The notes beneath the pieces are model-generated. The model saw only the letters and a program-made list of their open reading frames with translations. It did no database searches and was not told where the DNA came from. The translations under genes and the position numbers were made by a program. A stretch of 41,739 nucleotides of DNA from Verrucomicrobiales bacterium (lineage in GTDB: Bacteria > Verrucomicrobiota > Verrucomicrobiia > Verrucomicrobiales > DEV007): NCBI GenBank assembly GCA_029213025.1, contig JARGOZ010000048.1, forward strand, positions 1 through 41,739, written 5' to 3'. Shown here piece after piece: positions 8,359-17,320 of this stretch (the first letter of the stretch is position 1; each line of letters opens with the position of its first letter).

Positions 8359-8607
8359 ATGGACGAAATATTCATCAAGGAAATGAAACCTGATAGACGA
8401 GAAAAATTTGTAGATTTAGCAGAAAAGCGTGTAAATAAGGCTATCGAGCAGATAAAATTGATCGGTAATCTATCTAATCGCAGCAATTATACTTACACAG
8501 ACGACGATGTTACAAAGATTTATCGAGCCCTCAAAAAGGGACTCGATGAGATGAAATCTCGTTTCGACAGTAAGGGCAAAGAGACGAACGACAGATTCAA
8601 GCTTTAA
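8359..8607 (+). CDS. Small charged helical protein, first gene of the GHKL cassette
   Basis: 82 aa, highly charged and predicted mostly helical, with a conserved-looking core (FVDLAEKRVNKAIEQIKLIG, then NLSNRSNYTYTDDDVTKIYRALKKGL). There are no membrane segments or catalytic motifs. I do not recognise a named family, though short helical proteins of this kind often head multi-gene defence operons and may act as adaptors or regulators. Base composition is AT-rich (19 of 60 bases are G+C at 8401-8460), unlike the helicase remnant upstream (43 of 60 at 7141-7200), indicating separate origin. The stop is 32 nt before the next start, so it is probably co-transcribed. Confidence 0.75.
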   Translation: MDEIFIKEMKPDRREKFVDLAEKRVNKAIEQIKLIGNLSNRSNYTYTDDDVTKIYRALKKGLDEMKSRFDSKGKETNDRFKL

Positions 8608-8639
8608 CCCAGTTTAGGTTAAACAGAAAAGGAGCAGAA

Positions 8640-10562
8640 ATGGCAGAGTGGTTTTTTCCAAAACTAAGCGGAGGCGAGGAACACGGGCTTAACGATGCAG
8701 GAGTCGAAACTTTCAAGAAGGAGGATTCACTTGCACGGGAGACTTGCCAAAACATCGGCGATGTATGGAATCAAGATTGTGGTGAACCAGCTATCGCGAC
8801 TTTCGAGCTGGTGCAACTGCCTTCCGAAGAATTTCCAGGCAGAGATCAATTATCGAGGATTATTGAGGCATGCAAGGAATTCGTTTTGGAAGGACTTCCA
8901 GACGGCACAGGAAACGAGGCAAAATTCTTTGAAAATGCCAAAGCTCTGTTGGAAGCCGATCAAATTCCGCTCCTTCGGATTGGCGATGAAAACACATCTG
9001 GGTTAATTGGAGGTGATGGCGACAGACAAAAGCCATTTTATCGACTCCTGAAATTACAGGGGGCTAGTTCCCAACAGGGCCACGGGGGTGGAACTTACGG
9101 CATCGGACAACGAGCACCTTTCGCTCATTCCGGGCTCCGCACTGTAATTTATTCCTCACGAACTCCCGAAGGTGTCGCATTTATTGCTAAGAGTATTTTG
9201 GCAAGCTTTCCCCATCCCGATCACGGGCAAATGACCCAATCCAAAGGATGGTGGTGCGAGGCTGGTGATGACGGCGAAAGTTGGGAAACTATTCGAGACA
9301 CGGCAATGATCCCTGATAGATTTCTAAGGGAAAAAATTGGAACAGACTTATGGGTTGCTGGGTTTCAATCCGAAAATTGGGAGCAATCAGTTCGTCACTC
9401 AGTTTTACGACATTTTTTTGCTGCAATTGAGAACAATCAGCTCATCGTTCAATTAGCAAGTTGTGGTGAAATTACCTCGAGAATTGATTCGACCAATCTT
9501 GCCGATGAACTATCAAAGGCAGCTGACGAAGCCCGTCATATTCAGCCGATTCACGAGTATAAAAAAGGGCTGGGATCCACCTTTTATTTTCACAAAGCAA
9601 TCACGAATCCATACGACGGAAAACCTTTTACACGAAAAATCGCACAACTAGGCGAAGTCAAGCTCTTTTTGATCAGGGATACGAAGAACAAAGAGATGCC
9701 CGACCGCTGGGCCACTATGCGTAAACCTCGAATTATTGTGGAGCATTTTGGGAGCGGGATTCTCAACCGTTTTGCCGCAGTTTTGATCTGCGACACTATT
9801 GCTGGAAACAAATACCTCGCGCAGCTTGAAGGTCCCGAACACAATAGATGGCATGATGAAGAGACCCGCCAGTGGACTCCTTCCCAAAAAAGAGAAGCAC
9901 GTACAGTTCTGGCTGAGTTGCGTAAGTTTGTCAGAGAAACCCTGAAAGAAGTCCGGGGGGCGAGCATGGAAGAACAACAGGATATTCCGTTTCTCGGTCG
10001 GTACCTGCCATCCGAAGATGAATTTGAAGATGAAGAAGCCGAGGGAGCAGCATCTATTCAGACAGAAGATGAAAGCGAAAAGGAAACCGGAGTTCGACGA
10101 TCGAGACCGAAGAGGGAAATTGTTCAGGGAATTGCACGAAAGGAATCGCAACCCCACGTAGAGGTGATAACTGGTGCTTCTCCTGGAGCGAAAGTTCAAA
10201 ATGGAACAGGAAATCAACCGGGAGGTGGGAATCATTCGGGAGGAGGACACCAAACTGAGGCAGGGGAAATCCAAGCCCTATCACCAAACGATGTCAGATT
10301 CCGCGCGTTTCGTTCAGGCGACGATTACAAAATGGTGCTTGAGTCCACCCACAATGTGTCGGGGAGCCTGCATTTAGTAGCGGTTGGGGAAGCTGGTCTA
10401 TTTAGGGTCGATGTTGTCGAGGCTCTTGATGAAAGCAGCGGGATGAAATTGCATGTGCAACCATCAGTGATCAGCGAGGTCTTGCTCGAAGCGGGCATCA
10501 AGAAAAAATTACGAGTCAGAATTAATTCGGAATCCAATCTCGTTTTAGCAATGGGAGAATAG
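8640..10562 (+). CDS. GHKL (MORC/MutL/Hsp90-type) ATPase, predicted defence protein
   Basis: 640 aa. The N-terminal part looks like a GHKL ATPase: an N-box E34-x3-N38 (ARETCQNIGD), an ADP-binding G1-like GDENTSGL with D116, and a Gly-rich lid GGGTYGIGQRAPF (about 149-161). The middle (about 200-440) is mixed alpha/beta. Then comes a long acidic, low-complexity linker (about 460-540, Gly/Gln/Ser-rich), and a C-terminal beta-rich domain (about 550-640). GHKL ATPases of this type occur in prokaryotic restriction-like operons, for example MORC-like proteins and the MutL-like subunit of MZA. A strong ribosome binding site, AAGGAG, precedes the ATG at 8640. It is the likely motor or switch of the cassette; DNA or phage sensing is inference. 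Confidence 0.8.
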   Translation: MAEWFFPKLSGGEEHGLNDAGVETFKKEDSLARETCQNIGDVWNQDCGEPAIATFELVQLPSEEFPGRDQLSRIIEACKEFVLEGLPDGTGNEAKFFENAKALLEADQIPLLRIGDENTSGLIGGDGDRQKPFYRLLKLQGASSQQGHGGGTYGIGQRAPFAHSGLRTVIYSSRTPEGVAFIAKSILASFPHPDHGQMTQSKGWWCEAGDDGESWETIRDTAMIPDRFLREKIGTDLWVAGFQSENWEQSVRHSVLRHFFAAIENNQLIVQLASCGEITSRIDSTNLADELSKAADEARHIQPIHEYKKGLGSTFYFHKAITNPYDGKPFTRKIAQLGEVKLFLIRDTKNKEMPDRWATMRKPRIIVEHFGSGILNRFAAVLICDTIAGNKYLAQLEGPEHNRWHDEETRQWTPSQKREARTVLAELRKFVRETLKEVRGASMEEQQDIPFLGRYLPSEDEFEDEEAEGAASIQTEDESEKETGVRRSRPKREIVQGIARKESQPHVEVITGASPGAKVQNGTGNQPGGGNHSGGGHQTEAGEIQALSPNDVRFRAFRSGDDYKMVLESTHNVSGSLHLVAVGEAGLFRVDVVEALDESSGMKLHVQPSVISEVLLEAGIKKKLRVRINSESNLVLAMGE

Positions 10563-10565
10563 ATT

Positions 10566-11387
10566 ATGGCATCCAATAAAATTTCGTATCCCCATCCTGT
10601 TCTTGGAAACGGCGACGACATATCGGTAGGTGAGATCTCGCCAACAGTTGCATACAAGATTAGCGATGAGGCGATTCACCTAACTTTTGAAAATCTCACA
10701 ACCTATCACTCTGAAATTGATCAAATGCTGGAAAAAGGTGACGCGGTCTGGCATTTGCGAATTCAATGTTCGCGGACCTACATGAGGGAAAATTTTTCAG
10801 CCAATAATTCAACGTTCGACATCCGGCTTAAGGGCGAAGACTATGAAGGTATTGTTGATGTCGACATTACAGTTGTAGCCAAAAAAGATATACCAGACTA
10901 CCACCCTAAAGGCCTTCATGACGATTATGAGGAGGAAAACTTCCAGCTCTGCGTCGGCGAGGTGATTGGTATAGCACCTACTTTTAAGTTTCTCGTCGAC
11001 AAAGTTTACGATCCACTCAAAGCACCTGTGTCATCTCTAGTTAGGATTACTCAAGGCGAGCATGATTGCGGCCCCTTCACTTTAACTCTTGATGACGATC
11101 TCATAATTGTGAGACTTTCAAAATCAGACTGGAATGAATATGCCGGGATTAGAGACCGCGTTCCCACGATCATTCACAGTGCAATTGTTGTTCCTGCTTT
11201 GGCTGAGGCCATTCTACACATTAATGAGCATAAAGATTCCCTCTGGGGAGGTCGACTAAATGATTTACTCCAAGCAAACGAGATTAGTGTCGATGCACCA
11301 TTGGCAGCGGCGCAGGAAATTCTCGCAAGCCCAATTACCAGAACCTTTAACGAAGTCAATGCAACTCTTGACAACGGAGAGATTTAG
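10566..11387 (+). CDS. Unknown protein of the GHKL cassette
   Basis: 273 aa, no recognised domain. The N-terminus (YPHPVLGNGDD) looks like a conserved motif. The first 200 residues are predicted mainly beta-strand with many acidic residues, and the C-terminal 70 residues are helical (VVPALAEAILHINEHKD). No signal peptide, membrane helix or nuclease motif is visible. It starts 3 nt after the GHKL ATPase stop and ends one base before the next ATG, so its stoichiometry is probably tied to both neighbours. Likely a structural or recognition subunit of the same system (inference from operon position). Confidence 0.75.
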   Translation: MASNKISYPHPVLGNGDDISVGEISPTVAYKISDEAIHLTFENLTTYHSEIDQMLEKGDAVWHLRIQCSRTYMRENFSANNSTFDIRLKGEDYEGIVDVDITVVAKKDIPDYHPKGLHDDYEEENFQLCVGEVIGIAPTFKFLVDKVYDPLKAPVSSLVRITQGEHDCGPFTLTLDDDLIIVRLSKSDWNEYAGIRDRVPTIIHSAIVVPALAEAILHINEHKDSLWGGRLNDLLQANEISVDAPLAAAQEILASPITRTFNEVNATLDNGEI

Positions 11388-11388
11388 A

Positions 11389-12165
11389 ATGCCCATACAA
11401 ACTATTTTGCCAAACACGCAGCTTGCTGATATGCGGCACCGCGTCGAATCAGAATCAACTGCGATGCAAATTTATATGAACAGCGATCAGTATCCGCTCC
11501 CGGCGGATAATAGAATGCTTAATACTCTAATCGAGATACCGGCTCACCCCCCTGAACTTCTTGTTGGAAATGACAGAGCTGTCGAGGACGCAGAGAATGC
11601 GATCAAGATATTCGAATATCTCGGGCCACTGAATAGAACTCAAGCTGCCGACCCTCGTCTTTGGGCAACACTGTCACACATAACGTTTTGGGAATATTGC
11701 CGGAAGCGTTGGCCGGAAGCGAATAAAGGTTCTGGATATATTTTGGAACACTGGTTTGAAAGGCCTGGAGGCGGATTGGGTGCCCTTCGCAGAAATGCTA
11801 TCTCCCGATTGTGGTGGGCAGCAAACCTGACAGTCGCTCCATGGGATTCCGACCTACAGCTAAGTCATCTCAAATCCAGTGACAGGTTTAAATTTACGCG
11901 AATCTTATTGTCACAGGCGCAGATATTCCAGGATGTTCTTGAAAGGGAGTATGGCAGTAACCTCCGACTTCGGACAATACTGCTGAATTCCTTGCATGCA
12001 TACATGCCCAAGGTATCAAACCGGGACAAACTTTCGAAAGTCATCTCCATGCGACTGTTGCTCTTGCTGAAAGAACGGCATCTGGAATCGCTTCCGCCCT
12101 TGGAAATGGAAAAGCTTGTAGACACACTTGTTGCCCGAGCCGCCGAGCAACAAAATACGGCATAG
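11389..12165 (+). CDS. DUF6339-like protein, last gene of the GHKL cassette
   Basis: 258 aa, predicted mostly helical. The pattern DPRLWATLSHITFWEYCRKRW, then HWFERPGG, then RRNAISRLWWAANLT matches what I recall of DUF6339 proteins, which have no assigned biochemical function. The frame is open back to 11260, but the ATG at 11389 is preferred: it lies one base after the previous stop, has GGAGAG just upstream, and starts the recognisable protein. The upstream part of the frame overlaps the preceding gene. It closes the cassette; nothing on this strand follows except a short coding-like scrap. Confidence 0.75.
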   Translation: MPIQTILPNTQLADMRHRVESESTAMQIYMNSDQYPLPADNRMLNTLIEIPAHPPELLVGNDRAVEDAENAIKIFEYLGPLNRTQAADPRLWATLSHITFWEYCRKRWPEANKGSGYILEHWFERPGGGLGALRRNAISRLWWAANLTVAPWDSDLQLSHLKSSDRFKFTRILLSQAQIFQDVLEREYGSNLRLRTILLNSLHAYMPKVSNRDKLSKVISMRLLLLLKERHLESLPPLEMEKLVDTLVARAAEQQNTA

Positions 12166-12478
12166 AATTTTACGTATTTTTCGAAACCATATCCCTACAA
12201 TGCCAAACCAAATGTTTTCCATCCGGGTGCAAATCCGAATCGGGATGAAAATATAGACTTTACGCTCGAAGTCCCCAGCGGATGAATGTGCGCTGCCTGA
12301 ACAAATCCACACTTGGCAGAATCTAACAAGTAGCCAGTGAGCGCGGACGAAAAGCAAATATTGAAAACGACGTAGATCTTGAGGATATCAAGTTACTTGC
12401 AAACATCACTCCGGCAATTCCAAAAATTATAGGGGCCGTGAATCGGATCGGGTTAAGGACTTATCCTATGGCTATTAT
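12166..12478. other. Gap between the convergent cassette and HIT-PLD helicase gene
   Basis: 313 nt without an intact gene. The first bases after the cassette stop (about 12172-12193) resemble the leader at 8243-8264, possibly a degenerate flanking repeat. The second half carries the coding-like fragment listed next. I saw no strong terminator. Confidence 0.4.
12327..12477 (+). pseudogene. Coding-like C-terminal scrap of an unknown protein
   Basis: No start codon and preceded by TAA (12324-12326), but the translation is protein-like: a basic start, NDVDLEDIKLLANITPAIP, then KIIGAVNRIGLRTYP. It runs into the 3' end of the convergent helicase gene. The hydrophobic/charged periodicity suggests a real ancestor, perhaps the end of an ATPase or regulator. 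I cannot name the family. Confidence 0.3.
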
Positions 12479-15400
12479 TTACCGTAAAACTTCAACAAAT
12501 TCCCCAATGATGTACATTTCTTCCGCCTCATGCTCATCGATTACAATCGGAGAATAGTCGCGATTGATCGCCTTCAGCTCGATTTTGGTGTGGGTCCACC
12601 CAGCTTCGGTTTCCTGTTTTTCAGCGTGATATTTTTTAACCGTGAACCGGCCACCGTTTTCAGGATCTTCGGAAGTCTGAAGCTGGACGAGGAGGATGCG
12701 ACCTTCCCTGGAGCCAACCGGGCAGGGGCGAAAAAGACAATGGGAGCCCGCTGGGATTCTGGGCTCCATTGAATGTCCGCTGACGTAGGCGACAAACATG
12801 CCTTCGGAAATCTTTTGCCCCTCCACCCTGGTCCAGCCAATCTCCGAGGGCGTATGATCGGGGCCCCATGTTCCAGCGGCCGCCGTTAATTCGTAAACCG
12901 GGACGTGGCTGATGAAACGTTCTGCATCTGATGGAAAATCGATCATCGTCAGTGAGGGGATTTCAGTTTTCTCATCGAGATCGATTGCCGCCTGGTCGGT
13001 GGATGGGAGTGCCTGGAGCCCAACCGGCTTGACAGTCCAGGAGCCAGCCTTGGAGAAAAATTCGACCTGGAAATTTGTACCGGGAAGACCAGCATTTTCA
13101 CCAAACCATTCCCTGAGTAAATCGCTTAAGCGGTTGTCGGTTTCCCCTTCGGGGTGGGCGACGTTACAAGCTATTTTCACGAATCGGAAAGTCCACGTTT
13201 CTCCGTTTGGCAGGGTTACGGAAGTCGGTCCGGTTGGGATTTCCGGGTTGGCGGTTCGATCAAGGAAAAGAATCGGTTTCCCGCTGGAATGACTGACCTT
13301 CGCGAGGAAGGTCAGGTCACCTGGTTTATCAATCGTTTCGAGTCGTCTTGATTTCACATATTGCGCCAAACGGTAGTCGACGATTTCTCCGGTCATTTTT
13401 TCGAAGGTTTCCCGGAGATCGGGGCCACATTTCCCGATAAATGAGATGATGTCGTCTTCCCTTGAGAACCATCGTCTGCCGGCCTGTTTCTTGAGCCATT
13501 TTTCGACGGGCATGCGGTACCACCAGGCTGTCCATTTCTCTGATGGGGCAGCTTCGTGATCGGGAATTTCTTTGTTTGGGGTCAGATCATAGCGCAACAC
13601 AGGGTTACGCAAAAGATACCGTCGGCATCTCGCGGAAAGATCCGCCAACTCCAATCCATTCCAAAGGGAGTCGGTTTCCAAAAGGACCCGCAGAACGACC
13701 ATTTTGTAGCATTTGGTTAGACTGGTCGTTTCGAGCATTTCGAACCAGGATGCGGCTTCTTCAAATGTGGCTTGTTCCCTCTCATTCAAGTCACCCTCAG
13801 ATTTCACAAACCGATACCAGCTGTTGTGGCGTGCGCGCATCGTCGAAGGCAGGTAACCACTGTGGAAAAGCTCGGACATAGTAGGACGAGCACCGTTTTC
13901 GTCTCGAGACGCGCGATAGGCCTCCTCGGCAGCACCACCTCCCTGCGGAAGGTATTTTTGGAGGAGGTCCCGAGCTTCCAGCTCGACATCGACAAGGCAT
14001 TTTTCCGGAAGCGAAGGAGGGTCTCCAGTCAGCCAATCGCGCAAATCGGTCCATCCTGCTTCACGTCCTGTCAGTGAGAGGAGATGGAGCATTCGGCGGG
14101 CAAAAATGCGGTGATTGCCGACGAAGTCGATCACGATGAGCCGCGCCTTTCCTTCACTTGCGCGCAGGCCCCGGCCTAACTGCTGAGTGAAGATCACCTT
14201 CGACTCGGTGGGGCGAAGGAAGATGACCCGATCGACTTTCGGAACGTCGAAACCTTCGTTGAACAGATCGACAACACAGATCGTGGAGATTTCGCCTCTT
14301 TCAAATTTGGTAATGGAAGCGGCCCGGGGATCGCTACCTTCTCCCGAAAATATCGCTGCGGCGGTGACGCCCTTATTGTGGAGCCATTGTTTTGAAAATG
14401 CGGCATGACGCCGGGAGCAGCAGAAGATAATGGTCTTCTCCGCAGGGTGTTCCTGCCATGCCTTCCAAAGGCGATTCATCCGCTGGCTGTTTTCCACTTT
14501 TTCTTCGAGCACACCCGCATCGAAGCGACCGTTCCGCCAGGGGATTTGTTGAAAGTCGATTTCATCTTTCAATCCAATGTAGTGGAACGGTACCAGTGAG
14601 CCTTCGCTGATTCCATCACCAATCGAAGCGTGGTAGGCAAGGATGTCATCAAAGAGGCCCGAGATGTTGACGCCATCCGCTCGTTCCGGAGTTGCGGTTA
14701 GACCAAGAATAAAGGTAGCCTGAAGTCTCGCGAGAACTTTTTGGTAGGTCGGTGCTTCGGCATGATGGACCTCGTCAATAATCGCATAGTCAAAAGTAAC
14801 GTGATCCAGCGCAGCGAGCCCTTCAGGACGGGACAGTTTTTGAATGGACGCAATCACTATGTTGCCGGAGAGATCACTCTCCGCGCCAAGGTAGCGGCTC
14901 CCGGCGAGGTTTTCGTGGGATCCTGAAAGCGCAGACCAAATGACACTCTCATTCTGTGCGAGAATTTCCGCCCGGTGAGCGATCACGATGACTCTCGGAG
15001 AACGACCAAACGTTTCGAAATAGCGAGCGACATCAAGTCCGGCCAACCAGGTTTTCCCTAATCCGGTGGCGACACTGACGAGTGCCCGACCAAATCCCTG
15101 ACTTCGAATATCCTGGAGTTTGACCAGAGCAAGCTGCTGCCACCGTCGGGGTTCGGGAAGGGTGTCGATCGTATCCTCCGCTTCCGGTTCCATTTTAACC
15201 GACCGGCTCTTGGCTGCCAACTCGCTGTAGCCGGCTACTACCGCTTCATCAAGAACCGTTCCAAGCTCCCAAAGCTTTTCGAAGGCATTTTGTATATCTG
15301 TCGAGTATAGATTATCGACGGATGTTTCCGATATCACATTCCATTCGACACCGTCTATTAAGGCTGCCTTCGATAAATTACTACTGCCAACTACAAGCAT

Positions 15401-16189
15401 CCCTCCAGATTCGTCAATCAATCGCCATGCTTTCGGATGGAAAGATTTGGTCCCAGGAGGAAGGCTCGCCATTTTCAACAGCCTTGCATCGAGACGGGTT
15501 TCCTCCATCTCGTCGGAAAGAATATTTGTCCAACCGAAGAGTCGGGAGACCGCTTCGGGGTCCGAAATATATAGGTAATCGCCAAAGAGAATTCGCACTT
15601 GAGCTCCTTGTCGGATCGCGGGGAAAAGGGCGCTTTCGATCACGTTGAGCCCTGACATCTGGATAAATGACGCGAGGATATCGAGAGTCCTGGCACCGAC
15701 AATCCGTTTAGCCAAACGTTCCCACAAAGGGTCATCCGGATATCCTGTTGATAGTGATACTCCATTCGAGGGCCCACTTTCCCGGGTCTTGTTGCCAGCA
15801 CTCAGATAGTTACCTTTATCCGGAATCACATGTCGGACCCCTCCCCGGGGATCATCCATGTCGCCATGGAATCGCGGGATGACGTGGATGTGGAGATGAG
15901 GGACGGTCTGGCCAGCTGCCTCGCCTGAATTGAAGCCGACATTAAAGCCGTCGGGCGGAGGTGTGAATTCCTCGTTGAGGATCTTCTGGACCTGGTTGAC
16001 CAGGGACATTACCGCTGCCTGCTCTGCGGGCGACGCGTCGAACCAGGTGGCGACAATTCGTTTCGTCACCACCAATGTGTGCCCCGGGGAAACCGGAAAC
16101 CCGTCTTTAATCGCAAAGGCAAGGTCATTTGATACCAACCATTCGGAGGGATCGCGCTTGAGAAAGGGTGATGTCAAAATATTGTCCAA
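12479..16189 (-). CDS. HIT - PLD - SF2 helicase - S24 peptidase fusion protein
   Basis: 1236-aa cytoplasmic protein with four recognisable modules. HIT hydrolase (about 1-120): PHLHIHVIPR, the histidine triad at 98-102. PLD domain (about 150-330): HPK at 251-253 and GSSN at 268-271. SF2 helicase (about 345-700): ATGLGKT (374-380), DEVHH (472-476), TATPER (498-503), QQLGRGLR (669-676), followed by a long helical DUF3427-like part. S24/LexA-type peptidase (about 1095-1236): GHSMEP with Ser about 1140 and FTVKKYH with Lys about 1185. The start is TTG at 16189, because the HIT motif begins immediately after and no ATG fits; GAAGAG lies upstream. Helicase plus PLD suggests DNA restriction. HIT and S24 domains suggest nucleotide-signal sensing and self-cleavage, which is inference. 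Confidence 0.88.
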   Translation of the reverse strand: MDNILTSPFLKRDPSEWLVSNDLAFAIKDGFPVSPGHTLVVTKRIVATWFDASPAEQAAVMSLVNQVQKILNEEFTPPPDGFNVGFNSGEAAGQTVPHLHIHVIPRFHGDMDDPRGGVRHVIPDKGNYLSAGNKTRESGPSNGVSLSTGYPDDPLWERLAKRIVGARTLDILASFIQMSGLNVIESALFPAIRQGAQVRILFGDYLYISDPEAVSRLFGWTNILSDEMEETRLDARLLKMASLPPGTKSFHPKAWRLIDESGGMLVVGSSNLSKAALIDGVEWNVISETSVDNLYSTDIQNAFEKLWELGTVLDEAVVAGYSELAAKSRSVKMEPEAEDTIDTLPEPRRWQQLALVKLQDIRSQGFGRALVSVATGLGKTWLAGLDVARYFETFGRSPRVIVIAHRAEILAQNESVIWSALSGSHENLAGSRYLGAESDLSGNIVIASIQKLSRPEGLAALDHVTFDYAIIDEVHHAEAPTYQKVLARLQATFILGLTATPERADGVNISGLFDDILAYHASIGDGISEGSLVPFHYIGLKDEIDFQQIPWRNGRFDAGVLEEKVENSQRMNRLWKAWQEHPAEKTIIFCCSRRHAAFSKQWLHNKGVTAAAIFSGEGSDPRAASITKFERGEISTICVVDLFNEGFDVPKVDRVIFLRPTESKVIFTQQLGRGLRASEGKARLIVIDFVGNHRIFARRMLHLLSLTGREAGWTDLRDWLTGDPPSLPEKCLVDVELEARDLLQKYLPQGGGAAEEAYRASRDENGARPTMSELFHSGYLPSTMRARHNSWYRFVKSEGDLNEREQATFEEAASWFEMLETTSLTKCYKMVVLRVLLETDSLWNGLELADLSARCRRYLLRNPVLRYDLTPNKEIPDHEAAPSEKWTAWWYRMPVEKWLKKQAGRRWFSREDDIISFIGKCGPDLRETFEKMTGEIVDYRLAQYVKSRRLETIDKPGDLTFLAKVSHSSGKPILFLDRTANPEIPTGPTSVTLPNGETWTFRFVKIACNVAHPEGETDNRLSDLLREWFGENAGLPGTNFQVEFFSKAGSWTVKPVGLQALPSTDQAAIDLDEKTEIPSLTMIDFPSDAERFISHVPVYELTAAAGTWGPDHTPSEIGWTRVEGQKISEGMFVAYVSGHSMEPRIPAGSHCLFRPCPVGSREGRILLVQLQTSEDPENGGRFTVKKYHAEKQETEAGWTHTKIELKAINRDYSPIVIDEHEAEEMYIIGEFVEVLR

Positions 16190-16342
16190 GGTAACTCTTC
16201 GTGACTGAAGGGATTGGGGAATATGCCGTGCCTTGTGACGCGGTAAAGTGCAACCCGATGTTTTTCAATGTTTTTGAAGCTCGACAATCGAGCGGCAAAT
16301 GAGTCCGGTTTTGTTGCCTCGATTTTCCTCAGAAAACGACGC

Positions 16343-17278
16343 TCAGCGATTGCCGACGTAGACGTTCTTAAAATGCCAGTTCAAATGCTCGTGCGATGGT
16401 CTGATTTTCGAATCCGGATGGAAGTATAGTTCACTGTTTTCAAATTCGAGAAGGGTGCGCCCGGCGGGTGATGAATCGGTAAAGAAGTCGTGGGCAATGC
16501 GAACCCGGAATCCCTCGTCGATCGACCACAAGCCTCTATCAAAAAGCCAGTGGGCATCGGGGCTGAGTGCCAATCCATTTTCTACGGTATCAGGGCCGCG
16601 GTTTTTCAGTGGATGGATATGAGCGGCCTGGACAAAACCACAAATATCAGAATCAAATCGGTATCCGGTCAAAGCACAACTGTAGTAGTAATCAAAGACG
16701 ACTTCGGTTTTGAAGCGCGCGCTTCTGCCTAAGCTTTGCTGTTTTTTATAGTTGTCTGCATTATTCTTCAAGGCAGTGATCTCTTCGGTGTCGGGAATTT
16801 TGATACCGTAGCGAGTGTATAGGGCGACCTGTTCATCGGCGGTGAAGTAGGTGCTGATCAATGTGTGCATCGCGTCCTTTCGAAATCCCGGGTTTCGTAG
16901 CAAGGCAAAGAAATCGCCGTCTAATTTGGCGTTTATGACTCCGGACTTCCCATGGGCTCGGCGGCCATGTTCATCCAGTGGTTCCCAGATTGAGTCGCGT
17001 TCGCCGCCAAGCGCATAAAAGGGCATCCGAATATCCGGGGCATTGCCGCGCCGGGGAAGTACAATTGGCCACAGATCACGAAACCGGGTGGTCAGCTCAA
17101 CGCCATAGCGGATGGTGCTCTCAAGCGTCCCGGCGGAAGCCATGTCGACGATCACCAGCAAGAGCAGCGGCTTGTGGGGTGCCGGCCCGAGCTTTTTGCC
17201 AGGGGAAACGTTGAGGTTGGCTAGTTTTCCGAGCCAATACGTTTGAGCGCTGCTGTTGTCATTCTCTCCTCCGGTCAT
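16343..17278 (-). CDS. HNH endonuclease with SBD-like N-terminal domain, predicted type IV restriction enzyme
   Basis: 311 aa. The N-terminal half contains APHKPLLLLVIVDM and MPFYALGGERDSIWEPL, features of the sulfur-binding domain (SBD) of phosphorothioate-dependent McrA-like enzymes. The C-terminal half is an HNH nuclease: CALTGYRFD, then QAAHIHPLKNRGPDTVENG and LALSPDAHWLFDRGLWSID, with AHI as the first catalytic His, N of ENG, and H of DAHW. Expected role: cutting phosphorothioated DNA. The frame extends upstream to GTG codons (17299, 17302), but the ATG at 17278 gives a normal domain lead. It is 153 nt from the HIT-PLD helicase start, on the same strand. The SBD call is by motif only. 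Confidence 0.82.
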   Translation of the reverse strand: MTGGENDNSSAQTYWLGKLANLNVSPGKKLGPAPHKPLLLLVIVDMASAGTLESTIRYGVELTTRFRDLWPIVLPRRGNAPDIRMPFYALGGERDSIWEPLDEHGRRAHGKSGVINAKLDGDFFALLRNPGFRKDAMHTLISTYFTADEQVALYTRYGIKIPDTEEITALKNNADNYKKQQSLGRSARFKTEVVFDYYYSCALTGYRFDSDICGFVQAAHIHPLKNRGPDTVENGLALSPDAHWLFDRGLWSIDEGFRVRIAHDFFTDSSPAGRTLLEFENSELYFHPDSKIRPSHEHLNWHFKNVYVGNR

Positions 17279-17320
17279 TCGCTGGTGATAAAACGACACC
17301 ACGGCTTCTTGTCAACAGCG

